This document shows positions 34,985-45,445 of a DNA stretch of 64,000 bases, one piece after another. The position numbers and the translations under genes are program-made. The notes beneath the pieces are model-generated. The model searched no databases. It was not told where the DNA came from and saw only the letters and a list, made by a program, of their open reading frames with translations. Each line of letters opens with the position of its first letter. Position 1 is the stretch's first letter. The DNA comes from Xylaria sp. FL1777 (taxonomy: Eukaryota > Ascomycota > Sordariomycetes > Xylariales > Xylariaceae). The stretch lies in contig MU400508.1 in the NCBI GenBank assembly GCA_022578965.1, positions 744,001-808,000 of the forward strand. Direction: 5' to 3'.

Positions 34985-35119
34985 AACGCCGGTCAGCTTG
35001 GTCACGTTTACCAGGCAGGGGTTCCGGGATATCCAGCATTCAACCAAGACTCTTTCCCGTCAGCTCCACATCATGCACCTCAGCAACCTGCTGTAGAAGA
35101 AAGTTTGATTGATCTATAA
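32635..35119 (+). CDS. VPS27: vacuolar protein sorting-associated protein 27 (ESCRT-0 subunit)
   Basis: Five exons: 32635-32711, 32786-32918, 32979-33263, 33322-34108, 34167-35119; introns 58-74 nt; product 744 aa. Vps27 with Hse1 forms ESCRT-0, which gathers ubiquitinated cargo on endosomes for the multivesicular-body pathway. Domains in order: VHS ([36 protein letters not shown]), FYVE zinc finger ([20 protein letters not shown], binds PI3P; R-K-HHCR-C core intact), two ubiquitin-interacting motifs ([15 protein letters not shown] and [15 protein letters not shown]), a helical GAT-like segment ([27 protein letters not shown]), a Pro/Gln-rich tail with 16 consecutive Gln, and a C-terminal LIDL clathrin-box-like end. 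ATG codons at 32635 and 32638 are adjacent; the first is used here. The third intron donor (GTGGGT) is the least certain. Confidence 0.95.
34937..34984 (+). repeat. CAA/CAG trinucleotide run (poly-Gln)
   Basis: Sixteen consecutive Gln codons lie in the VPS27 C-terminal tail, the second half nearly pure CAG. Length variation between strains is likely. Confidence 0.95.
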
Positions 35120-36002
35120 GAGGTGCGAATGTCTCTAGCAAACGATATTACAGGGTTATTATTTTCCTTCATAGTAAGCTGCGGCTTTCATGAGTTGTCG
35201 CGCTAGACATGCCATGTATTAGGTTTTCTGGGACGTTATCGAACATTAAAATGAGGGCCGCCTAGGCAGTAGGCAGGTGTCTACTGAGAAACTAGGCATA
35301 TCAAGATGGTCGTTGTATATGTTGGTATGCTACGTGTATTAGGATTGGAGCGTGTAGGTCTGTCACGGATATCAAACATCAAACATGAAAAACTGTGAGC
35401 CCGAAATAACCCGGGCCCAGTGGTGGATACGATTTATATTTACCTACTCTTGGCTACTGTTTAGTCTGAAAGCAACGCTTGAAGAACAGAGCGGTTTGCC
35501 GAACAATGAAGAGGCGTGTCTGGTTTTAAGCTTGCACTTGCAAGAAGCTTGAGACGGCTAGGAAAACAGGTACCAACATACCTACTATGTAGGTAGGTAC
35601 TATTTATATATTTCAAATGTTACAAAACACACTGTGCCCCCACCGTGACGGTTGGTTCTTGAAGCCGTACGCAGTAGAGTACCTAAGGTACATACCTAGG
35701 TAGGTAGGCATATGTACCTATAAGTATTTATTGGTGGGACTCTTTAATGTTCTCCACCTCTCATTGCCCCTCCTTTCATCTGGTTACGTAGCATCTCTCT
35801 CTACCTCTGCCCCTCCGAAAGCCAAGTTCGGGTCTCGTGTCAATCTATTCTTCTGCGACGGAGGCTCCCTGTACATTATTTGTTCTAGGTGGCCTGTTTG
35901 TGCTTACGGCGAAGCATCCGGATCCTTGAAATTGAGAAATTGACATCTACCTTCATCTATCATTGTGCGTGACATGACGTACGTGACTCATCCGCTGCGG
36001 CC
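35120..36002. other. intergenic
   Basis: 883 bases between VPS27 and HBS1, both on the plus strand. It contains a TACC/GGTA cluster (35578-35712) and a C/T-rich stretch before HBS1 (35750-35830). No additional gene supported. Confidence 0.5.
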
Positions 36003-38691
36003 ATGTCACGACATCAAGCATATCGAAACTACGACTACGAAAACGATCTCGACGAATATGAGGGTGCAGGATATTCAGATGACGAAGAAGAGCTGAGCCC
36101 CGAGGATCGAGGTGCGATTGGCCTAGGCTAATGCCATATCTCTCCTCTTCACTCGTAGCATCATATCTAACACTACGTAGCCCAGATGATCGCCGGCACA
36201 GCCCAGGTCCGCGTCGCATTGGGGAGCGATTCCTCCAAGGTCACAACACAACAGATCGAAGAAGCCTTATGGCACTACTACTACGATGTCGAGAAATCGG
36301 TTGCTTACCTAGCCAGCAAGTATATTACACCGAAACCCACCAAATCACCCGCTCAGCAGAGGAACAAGCCTGGAGGTAAGTCCCCAAATTTTCATACGGA
36401 TACCTTCGGCACAGGCGTCAACAAGCAACACGCAGAAGTGTCAGGGCCTTGGAAATGGTACCCCGACGTTCTAGGTGGGTTCGCGGGTGGGCGAGACTGA
36501 TCAGACTTCGGGTCACTCGTTGTCTAACGTTAAGCGGTGCAGATGATAAGCATCTAGAGACCAAACCGCACCTTTCTATGGTCGACTTTTTCCATGATAT
36601 GCCGTGGTTAAATATACCTAATGATCGCCGTACCGTTTTCCTCAAACCATCTCGGCCGATCGGGGGTTTATTGGGAGGGTCAAGCTCCTCGGGGAAAATG
36701 TCGAAACTTCAAGCACTGGCCGCGGCTCGCAAAAAAAAGGCCGAAGAGCGAAAATTGGAAGACCAGAAGATACAATTACCAGCAAGTGGCACAGCCCCGG
36801 ACACGGCCAAAGAACCAAACAGGCCAATATCTGGGGCCATGGCGGCAAGGTTGAGCAGTAGAGAGGACGTGAAGTCTCTCCCTACTCACACGAAAGTTCA
36901 AATCGACCCCCCTCTAGATGGAACGACTGAGCATGTGGATACTGTTCCTACACAGACATGTAAATCCGACCTTCCAGTCATGACAGGTTCACGTCTTGAC
37001 TCTTCGGCACTTGCCGCTCCCTCGGCTTTTGCTCAAACTCTCCTAGGATGCTCCACGAGCTGGGCTGCACCTGTGCCAAGGAACCAATATCCAATACCGT
37101 ACTTGAGCTTTACGTCTTCAGTAGCTGATGCCTTCTCAGAACCAAGTCCCGATGACGTGGTCCTCACAGCACAGTCCAAAGGTTCGCTTTTAGCGAAAAA
37201 GGTACATGCGTGACTATACTAATACATTCGAAACTAGCGAGTAATAAAAAACTAGCGGCGAGCACAAATAAAAAAAAGGGGGGACTTGAGAGAAAAGAGG
37301 AAGGCACTATAGATGGAATAAAGGCTATGACGGTCGACGACACTCCGTTGCCGAAAAGCAAAAACTTGGATGTGCTCAGTGAGTTTGAGAAAGCAAAGAA
37401 TAAAAAAAACGCAAGTTTCGTCGTGGTTGGTACGTGGCTACAAGGACTTGGAACGTTCGAGTGATTAAACATGCTAATAACATTAGGCCATGTGGATGCT
37501 GGAAAGAGTACCCTCATGGGTCGACTGCTCCTCGATTTAGGCGTAGTGGATCAAAGAACCATCCAAAGATATCGAAAAGAGGCCGAGAGTATTGGGAAGT
37601 CATCCTTTGCCCTCGCGTGGGTTTTGGATCAACGTTCTGAAGAAAGGTCCCGTGGAGTCACGATCGACATTGCGACTAACAAGTTTGACACGGACTCCAC
37701 ATCGTTCACCATATTAGACGCGCCAGGTCATCGAGATTTCATCCCCAATATGATTGCGGGAGCCAGTCAAGCGGACTTTGCAATATTGGTGGTCGACGCA
37801 ACGACGGGTGCCTTTGAGGCTGGTCTCAAGGGACAAACCAGAGAACACTCCCTTCTCTTACGCAGCATGGGAGTATCACGAATCATCGTCGCCATTAATA
37901 AGCTTGACACGGTTGCTTGGTCGCAAGAAAGATTTGATGAAATCTCACAGCAGGTTTCCGGGTTCCTCTCCGCCACGGGGTTCCAGCTCAAGAATGTCAG
38001 CTATGTCCCCGTGTCTGGTCTCCATGGTGATAATCTAGTCAACAAGTCATCCGACCCTGCTGCGAGTTGGTATAGCGGAAATACTCTTATAGCAGAATTG
38101 GAGAGCTCGGAGCCCATGAGTAGAGCATTGACGAAGCCGTTAAGGATGACTATATCAGAAGTATTTCGCTCCCCGCAGAGTCCACTCACAATATCTGGGC
38201 GCATCGACGCTGGATCGTTGCAAGCTGGCGATGCCCTTTTAGTCCAGCCGAGTGGAGAGAAGGCCTATGTCAAATCGCTAGAGCTGGATGCTGAACCGGT
38301 TGATTGGGCCGTTGCTGGGCAGAACGTCGTGGTTCATCTCAGCAACATCGACCCAATCCACGTGCGTGTGGGCGACATCGTCTGTGACCCTAAACAACCA
38401 ATCGCTTGTGTCGATACCTTCACTGTCAAGGTGCTTGCGTTTGACATATTGATGCCGATGCAAGTAGACGTGCATAGGGGGCGTCTCCATGCTGCAGGCC
38501 AGATTGTTGAGATACCTGCTCTTCTCGACAAGGTTAAGGGAACGGTACTGAAAAGGAAGCCAAAAATTGTCAAACCAGCTAGTGTGGCGAGGATTGTGGT
38601 GAGGATGAGCAATAGGGTGCCCTTGGAAGTCGGTCAGCGAGTGGTCCTGAGGAGTGGAGGCGAAACTATTGCTGCTGGCCTATTGGAATGA
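36003..38691 (+). CDS. HBS1: Hbs1-like translational GTPase (ribosome rescue)
   Basis: Five exons: 36003-36111, 36181-36375, 36543-37181, 37238-37429, 37487-38691; product 779 aa. With Dom34/Pelota, Hbs1 splits stalled ribosomes in no-go and non-stop mRNA decay. The N terminus MSRHQAYRNYDYENDLDEYE and the following HBS1 N-terminal helical domain (QQIEEALWHYYYDVEKSVAY) are typical, as are HDMPWLNIP and GKMSKLQALAAARKKK. The G domain starts at residue 379: GHVDAGKST, DAPGHRDF, NKLD. Two EF-Tu-like beta-barrel domains follow. Exon 3/4 joining uses a GTTCGC donor at 37182 with a TACTAAT branch and CTAG acceptor; it is the only pairing I found that keeps the frame, and the donor is weak. Intron 2 is 167 nt, three times its neighbours. 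eRF3 (SUP35) is a relative but lacks this N-terminal domain. Confidence 0.93.
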
Positions 38692-40476
38692 GACCAAACA
38701 GCCCCCTTCGACGTGTTGGCACAACGGACGGGTATATTGCCGATGTTTTTGCAAAGCCTGGGATGCAAAGAAGCGTCGCATACCAATGGGGGGTCGAAAC
38801 TAGGTTTTACTATAAAGTAGATTTGAGGTTTAATAGAGCATGGGACCTGTGAGCGATGATCTATGATCGATGTAGCGGGTTTACGTTAGCTTACAATTAA
38901 TTCTTAGTTCGAAGTAGCTAATGATGGTCCGTGAGACGAATTTCCAGCGTTTTTCTTGGGTTGGTTTTATTCGTTGTCCTTAACAATATACTAGATTATC
39001 TCCATGTCTAACATAACCTTGGGTAACCCAGGTTTCTATCTACACGTAGTATACCTGTCCTACTTAGTCGCGGTCTTACCCAATACATGTTACCGGTAGT
39101 ATATACTAGTGTAGGTAACCTACCAGGGATCAAGGCAATTCTGGGAAAGCCAGGCCCTAACAGTAAAAAGTAATAATAGATCTATGCTCCGTATTCAAAA
39201 TTGAGGGTTAGAACTTATTTCGTGGCAGGGATGCCCCGCATAAGATTATGGAGGGGAATTCGGAGAAAGCAAGAAATAGGTAAACCTATACTATCAATCT
39301 ATCATGCCGCAATACTTATATAGGTACATCCATCTGATACTGTCGCATTTATTCCGGACTGGTTACAGTGGGATATAGGAGTTTAACAGCTGATACAGTG
39401 CCAGGTTTGCAACTGCAGCGTACCTATGCTTGTAGCTGAACGACTCATTACGTGGCAGATGATTATTCATGGGAGAGTTTTGCTAGAAAACTCGGACATC
39501 TTTGAACGAGAAAAGAGACTGAGTTCGAACGGATTACTGTGTCCAGAAAGCGGTGGCGGCTCAGGGTATACATAGCTATACAAGTCATACACATAGACGA
39601 CTGCATAAGACAACAACAACACCACGTGGATTCTAGTACAGTCTGTATAATGGAAATGCGGTGAATGACCAAGTATCTATATGGAAAGAAATGAGTGGTC
39701 AGTTTTGTTAAATCTTGTTGAAAGCTGGCATTACCTATTATTAGCTGCACTCAGCACTACCGGTACCTACCTCTGCAGGTACCTGCCGTTAAAGAGCCTT
39801 TAAAGAGGTACTATAATGTACTTGTTCAGTTCATGCTGTCCCCGCCATTTTAGCTATGGGTACCACCTTATGTACCGATGTGGAGTTGAAAGCACTTCCC
39901 TAAGGGCCCTGAGTGGGTTCTTTACCGCCCCTGGTGGCACCTTAAGGCCAAGTTGTCCTGTTTGACTTACTACCTATCTTGGCAGGAGAGGGTAACAAGG
40001 TGTACAAGGCTTGCCCATCATTGCCCAATGACGCATGTTCCACTGACCCTGGCGGCTTTGCCCTACTACCTCCCACTAGAACACTGTAGGCATGGCTAGG
40101 CAGGGCTAGGGTCCAATGCCACCGTGAGTAGTTGGCTATAGGCCCACTTTTACCTCGATGTTGAAGATGTGTCTTTTTTGCAACTTGTCCACTTGTGTAT
40201 TCTGGCTTCTTCCACCTGCATCGGCCATATAAGAGAAATTCCCTCCAGCCCTTCTACTTCTCCTCCTCTCCTCCTCAACCATATCCAACCAAACCCACCC
40301 CATCCCATCCCATCCCATCCTCAGGTGTCTTGTATGAGAGGACAATAGAGAGGTCTCGGCGCTTTTGGCTCTGGTGGCTTAGTTTCATTTTTATTCCCCG
40401 CGCTCTATTGAATAATTGATTGATACCCGTTTTCCTTCCTTCGAGTGTGATATCGCCGTCGAGCCGTCCATCCACC
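38692..40476. other. intergenic, BiP promoter region
   Basis: About 1.8 kb between HBS1 and the BiP gene, both on the plus strand. It is AT-rich at the left; the right end (40240-40330) is a pyrimidine/C-rich leader with CATCC repeats. I could not pick out a heat-shock or unfolded-protein-response element with confidence. No other gene supported. Confidence 0.5.
40301..40320 (+). repeat. CATCC pentamer tandem repeat
   Basis: Four perfect CATCC copies, preceded by partial ones, sit in the probable 5' leader about 160 bases before the BiP start codon. Confidence 0.85.
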
Positions 40477-42749
40477 ATGGCTCGGCGATCCCAGAGCTAC
40501 TGGGCGATTGCCATCGGCATGATCGCCTGGAGCCTTCTCCTCTTCAGCCCACTTGCCTTCGTCTCTAGCGTAAAAGCTCAGGATACGGACGGGTATGGCA
40601 CAGTGATTGGTATTGTAAGTCAAGCCCGCACGCCCAATGCCCACGGACGGCTGCTGCCATGGTTTCGAATGCCCGGACCTGCTTGCTGACATCGTTTTGC
40701 CCGCTAGGATTTGGGAACTACATACTCTTGCGTTGGTGTGATGCAAAAGGGCAAGGTTGAGATTCTCGTCAACGACCAAGGAAACCGTATCACCCCCTCA
40801 TATGTCGCCTTTACCGAAGACGAGCGGTTAGTCGGAGACGCCGCCAAACAACAAGCCGCCAATAACCCATTGAACACCATCTATGACGTCAAGTAAGTCT
40901 ATATCAAATCCCGAGAATCGACACGATCTTCCTGTCTACAAGAATATCCCGCATTCAGCTCCAATATATTCATACCTCTATCTGCGACTTGACTAGCTAA
41001 CCACAAATTTGATAACAGGCGATTTATCGGTCGGAAATGGGATGAGAAGACCCTCCAGAGCGACATCAAGCACTTCCCTTACAAGGTTATCCAGAAAGAT
41101 GGCAAGCCCGTGGTTCAGGTCGAGGTTCATGGCCAGCCCAAAAAATTCACACCTGAAGAAATCTCTGCCGTCATTCTCGGTAAGATGAAGGAGGTTGCTG
41201 AGTCATACCTCGGCAAGAAGGTCACCCACGCCGTCGTCACTGTTCCTGCCTACTTCAACGATAACCAGAGACAGGCCACCAAGGATGCCGGTATCATTGC
41301 TGGTCTCAATGTGTTGCGTATTGTAAACGAGCCTACTGCCGCCGCTATTGCCTATGGTCTGGACAAGACCGATGGTGAGCGTCACATCATTGTGTATGAT
41401 CTTGGTGGTGGTACTTTCGATGTCTCCCTTCTGTCTATCGACGAAGGTGTATTCGAAGTTCTAGCTACTGCTGGTGATACCCACCTAGGTGGTGAAGATT
41501 TTGATCAGAGAATCATCAACTTCTGGGCCAAATCATACAACAAAAAGAACTCTGTGGACATCACCAAGGATCCCAAGGCCATGGGTAAGCTGAAGCGTGA
41601 AGCCGAGAAGGCCAAGAGAACTCTCTCTTCTCAGAAGACCGCTCGTATTGAAATCGAATCGTTCTTTGAGGGTAAAGACTTTACCGAGACCTTGACCCGA
41701 GCCAAGTTCGAGGAGCTGAACATTGACCTCTTCAAAAGAACTCTGAAGCCCGTGAAGCAGGTCCTCGACGATGCTGATATGAGTAAGGACCAGGTTGACG
41801 ACATTGTTTTAGTCGGTGGTTCAACTCGTATTCCTAAGGTTCAGGAACTTCTCGAGGAATTCTTTAATGGTAAGACGGCTAGCAAGGGTATTAATCCTGA
41901 TGAAGCTGTTGCTTTCGGTGCCGCAGTCCAGGCTGGTGTTCTAGCCGGCGAGGAAGGTACCACGGAAGTTGTCCTCATGGATGTGAATCCGTTGACGCTG
42001 GGTATTGAAACCACTGGTGGTGTCATGACCAAGCTTATCCCTCGTAACACGGCCATTCCGACCCGCAAGAGCCAAATCTTCTCGACTGCTGCGGATAATC
42101 AACCCGTTGTCCTGATCCAAGTCTTCGAAGGCGAGCGATCCATGACTAAGGATAACAACTTGCTTGGCAAGTTTGAATTGACGAACATCCCCCCGGCGCC
42201 CCGCGGTGTTCCCCAGATTGAAGTTTCCTTTGTGCTTGATGCCAACGGTATCCTCAAGGTATCCGCCTCAGACAAGGGAACTGGCAACACAGAGACTATT
42301 ACCATCACCAACGACAAGGGCCGTCTTACTCCAGAGGAGATCCAGCGCATGGTTGCTGAGGCTGAGAAATATGCCGAGGAAGACAAGGCTACTCGTGAAC
42401 GTATCGAGGCCCGAAATGGTCTGGAAAATTACGCTTTCAACCTGAAGAACCAAGTCAACGACGAAGATGGTCTTGGTGGCAAGATCGACGAGGATGACAA
42501 AGAAGCTGTGAGTTCTTCTAATTTCCATTATCAGTTACCAATAGCTAACTAGTGATACAGATCCTCGAAGCCGTTAAGGAGACGTCTGACTGGTTAGAAG
42601 AAAATGCTGCTACAGCTACCACAGAAGACTTTGAGGAGCAGAAGGAGAAGCTCTCAAGTGTCGCCTACCCCATCACATCTAAGATGTACCAGGGAGCTGG
42701 TGGCTCAGGAGATGATGATGATGAGCCCAGCGGCCACGATGAATTGTAA
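40477..42749 (+). CDS. KAR2: ER Hsp70 chaperone BiP/Kar2
   Basis: Four exons: 40477-40614, 40708-40892, 41019-42507, 42561-42749; introns 93, 126 and 53 nt; product 666 aa. BiP drives translocation into the ER lumen, folding and ERAD. It begins with a signal peptide (basic MARRSQ, hydrophobic [16 protein letters not shown], cleavage probably near residue 31-34) and ends in the retrieval signal HDEL. Hsp70 signatures are intact: [11 protein letters not shown] (restored by the first splice), [29 protein letters not shown], and the linker followed by NPLTLGIET in the substrate domain. The start codon context CCACCATGG is optimal. Exon 1 encodes almost exactly the signal peptide and first strand. 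Length is normal for fungal BiP. Confidence 0.97.
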
Positions 42750-43416
42750 TTTTTATGATTAGTAACTAGACACTGTTTCTATAGCATACCCCGGCGCATA
42801 AACAAAGGAAGTTAAAGCATTCTACTCTTTTTTTTTAAATAACCTAAGTGATATATGATGAGCGAAACCACTTGTTTTACTTGAGCAGAAGACCATAGGA
42901 TATTATAGTATGGTCCTACCGGTAGATTGGGAGCAAAGTTAGTGGAGACTTCGTCTCGACAAGCTGCTTTGCAGTCGGTAGTTAAGCATATGCAGGTACA
43001 TATTATACTATATTGCCTACTTGGTCTAATGTAACACGTCGTCGGGGAATCTAGGCAGGTCGGAGCGATACGATAGTCATTCTCTCTGTCGTCTTCACTC
43101 GCTTTGTTATATCTTATCTGCACGTAAGGATCTTAGCCTATATGTGTACTTTATAACTCGTATGTCGATAGTTCAAGTCTAGGTGTGACGGATTCTATGC
43201 AGTTTACGACTAGGTAAAGGGGGAAATTCCGTTTCCAGCGACGCTTTTTTTTAATTTCAGACTCGACGGGACATGGGCTCAAATCTGGTATCATTTTATA
43301 ATAGATGAGATATGCGAGCGCTAATTATCCAAGACGGTCCTACCAAAGCGAATATAGAAGGTAGAAGTGCAAAATGACATGCCATGTCCGCCTGCGATAG
43401 CTAACTAGCCCGGTAC
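42750..43416. other. intergenic, convergent gene ends
   Basis: 667 AT-rich bases between the 3' ends of BiP and the transporter. T-rich runs at 42828-42836 and 43246-43253. No gene supported. Confidence 0.55.
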
Positions 43417-45445
43417 TTATTCCTTTTGCGGTACGTCCACCTCCCGTGGTAGCGAGTCGATGCTCTCTCCCCTCTTTAGACCAAGTTGACGCACGTCCCA
43501 CCCGTTAGCAGTCAGGTACTCACGGAACCTCTCGTCTTCGTACGTGATCGTATCCTGGCCGATGTGGGGCAAGAAGAAGAAGGCGAGGGATGCGGCTAAG
43601 ATGCAGAGTGAAGAGCTGACGTAGAAAGGATATTGGTAATAGGCCGGACTATCGGAAGTGCCGCCGGCTTTGGAGATGTAGGGGAAAACGTAGACGCCAA
43701 CGAAGGCACCAATCTTGCCAGTTGCGGCTGCAATCCCGTAGTACTGGCCTCGGACTCCAGTCGCGCAGGTCCTATAAAGCTTCAAGTCAGTTATCGCCAG
43801 TTTTAGTGAGATATGTGAGTTTTTTCGAAGCTGTTGTAAGCTTCCAGAGTACGATTTTTATTAAAATAGGAAAATGACTTCGAGGAGTACTCACTTAGCG
43901 GCTAAGAGACCGATATTGTTACCTGGGCCGAGCTCGCCGAGACTCAAGAAGATGCCATAAACGACAACGAAAGCGCCGATGACGTTGGGCTGGGAGAGCT
44001 TGGGGTAAGTTCCGGCCATGATAAACCCCACAATGGCTTGGGTGACGAAACCGAGAATCAACGTGTAGCGGGGTCCTAGACGATCGCTGATAGGGGCTCC
44101 GATCATGGTCCCGGGAATGTAAAACAAGTTGATGACTGTGTTCCATCCAAATACGGTTGTCAGGGGAGGCTTTGAGTCGTATTTCGAGCCGTAAATATTT
44201 CTCACGATTGGGGTAGAGTACAGGCCAAAGGCATAGGTAGAGAACTGTCTTGTAGATAAGTTTCATTATCGTATAAATTTGGAAGAGGGCCATTACTCAC
44301 GTCGTAGATGAACCAAATAAGACTGACAACGAATAGACGGAAGCCATAATACTTTAAGACCAGCCTGTAAGGTGTGCGGGCATGCTTCATCGAATTTCTA
44401 GAGAACTCCTCGGGCTCCTTCAACTTCAAACGTAGCACGAACAAGACTAGCGGGAACACGACGCCAATGCCTAGACTCGTTCGCCAGATGGTGCCGAAGT
44501 ATTTGTTCTTGGCGGCAGCAGCGACGACGTATGGAACGAAAGCGCCAATGACAAATCCCCAGTCAATGAGCGAGTTAGTAAACAGGATAAACCATCGGTT
44601 TCGTGTGCCGCTTTTGAGCTCGCCGGTGGACTCGGCGCAGCTTACACTGCCGGCAGGATATTCACCTAGACGGAGTCTTAGTGAAGGTTTTATAGGGTCC
44701 CGTGACGCTTCTTACCTCCAATACCGATTCCGACCTTGAGGTCAAGTTAGATCTTCAGATACGTTATTGTTCGTTGGAAAGCTACTTACAAAGAATCGCC
44801 AAGCAACCAAAATGTTGAACATGCCAATAGCATCCCCGTGGTAGTAAGAGCCGGCGGCGAGGGCCGTGAAGACAATGAGAACGACGGTGGAGATTAGAAG
44901 CGAGTTCGTACGAGACCATCGATCTGCGGTGTATCCAAAGAATAATTGGCCGACGACCTGTCGCATGTGAATCCACAAGTTAGTTTACCCGTGCCTCTCA
45001 AGAAGAGCACGGATCTTAGGAGCTACCGAGAGGGAGGGAGGGGAGAACGTACGGTTCCGGCGAATGCGATAGCTGAGACAACACTGGCTGCCCGCGAATT
45101 GTCGTAAAGGTCTTCATACTGGTAGCTAAGCACGGTGTTTACGGAACCGATAACCTATGAAGATGGTGAGTTTTAGCTGACCAGAACCATCGGACCAGGT
45201 AGGCGGCATCGGTATAAGCAAGCAGGTAGAAAGGGAGGGAGGGGAGACGAGGGGAGGGTAACTAGACGTACGTTGTTGATGTAACCGTCAGAAAAAAGAC
45301 CAGCGCCACAAGCTAATACAGGCCAAATAGCCTCTGAGAAAGGCTTCTGGTCAATGGGCGGCAGTCCGCCCGAGGCCTCACTGTCGACCGCGACGGGCGT
45401 GTCGTCGGCGACCTGCTGCTCTGCAGGCTTCTTGCTGCCAAACAT
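43417..45445 (-). CDS. MFS transporter, Git1/phosphate-permease type
   Basis: Seven exons on the minus strand: 45445-45272, 45154-45053, 44957-44790, 44734-44716 (19 nt), 44665-44301, 44244-43895, 43771-43417; product 510 aa. It belongs to the phosphate/glycerophosphodiester:H+ symporters of the plasma membrane; Git1-like members take up glycerophosphoinositol or glycerophosphocholine, so that substrate is an inference. About 12 membrane segments are visible. Motifs: GLFSDGYINN in TM1, the MFS loop motif FFGYTADRWSRTNSLL between TM2 and TM3, GIGIGGEYPAGSVSCAE in TM4 (restored by the microexon), and LGPRYTLILGF plus ELGPGNNIGLLAAKTCATGV in the second half. The C terminus is hydrophilic and ends DVPQKE. 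All seven exon joins close in frame. Confidence 0.9.
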
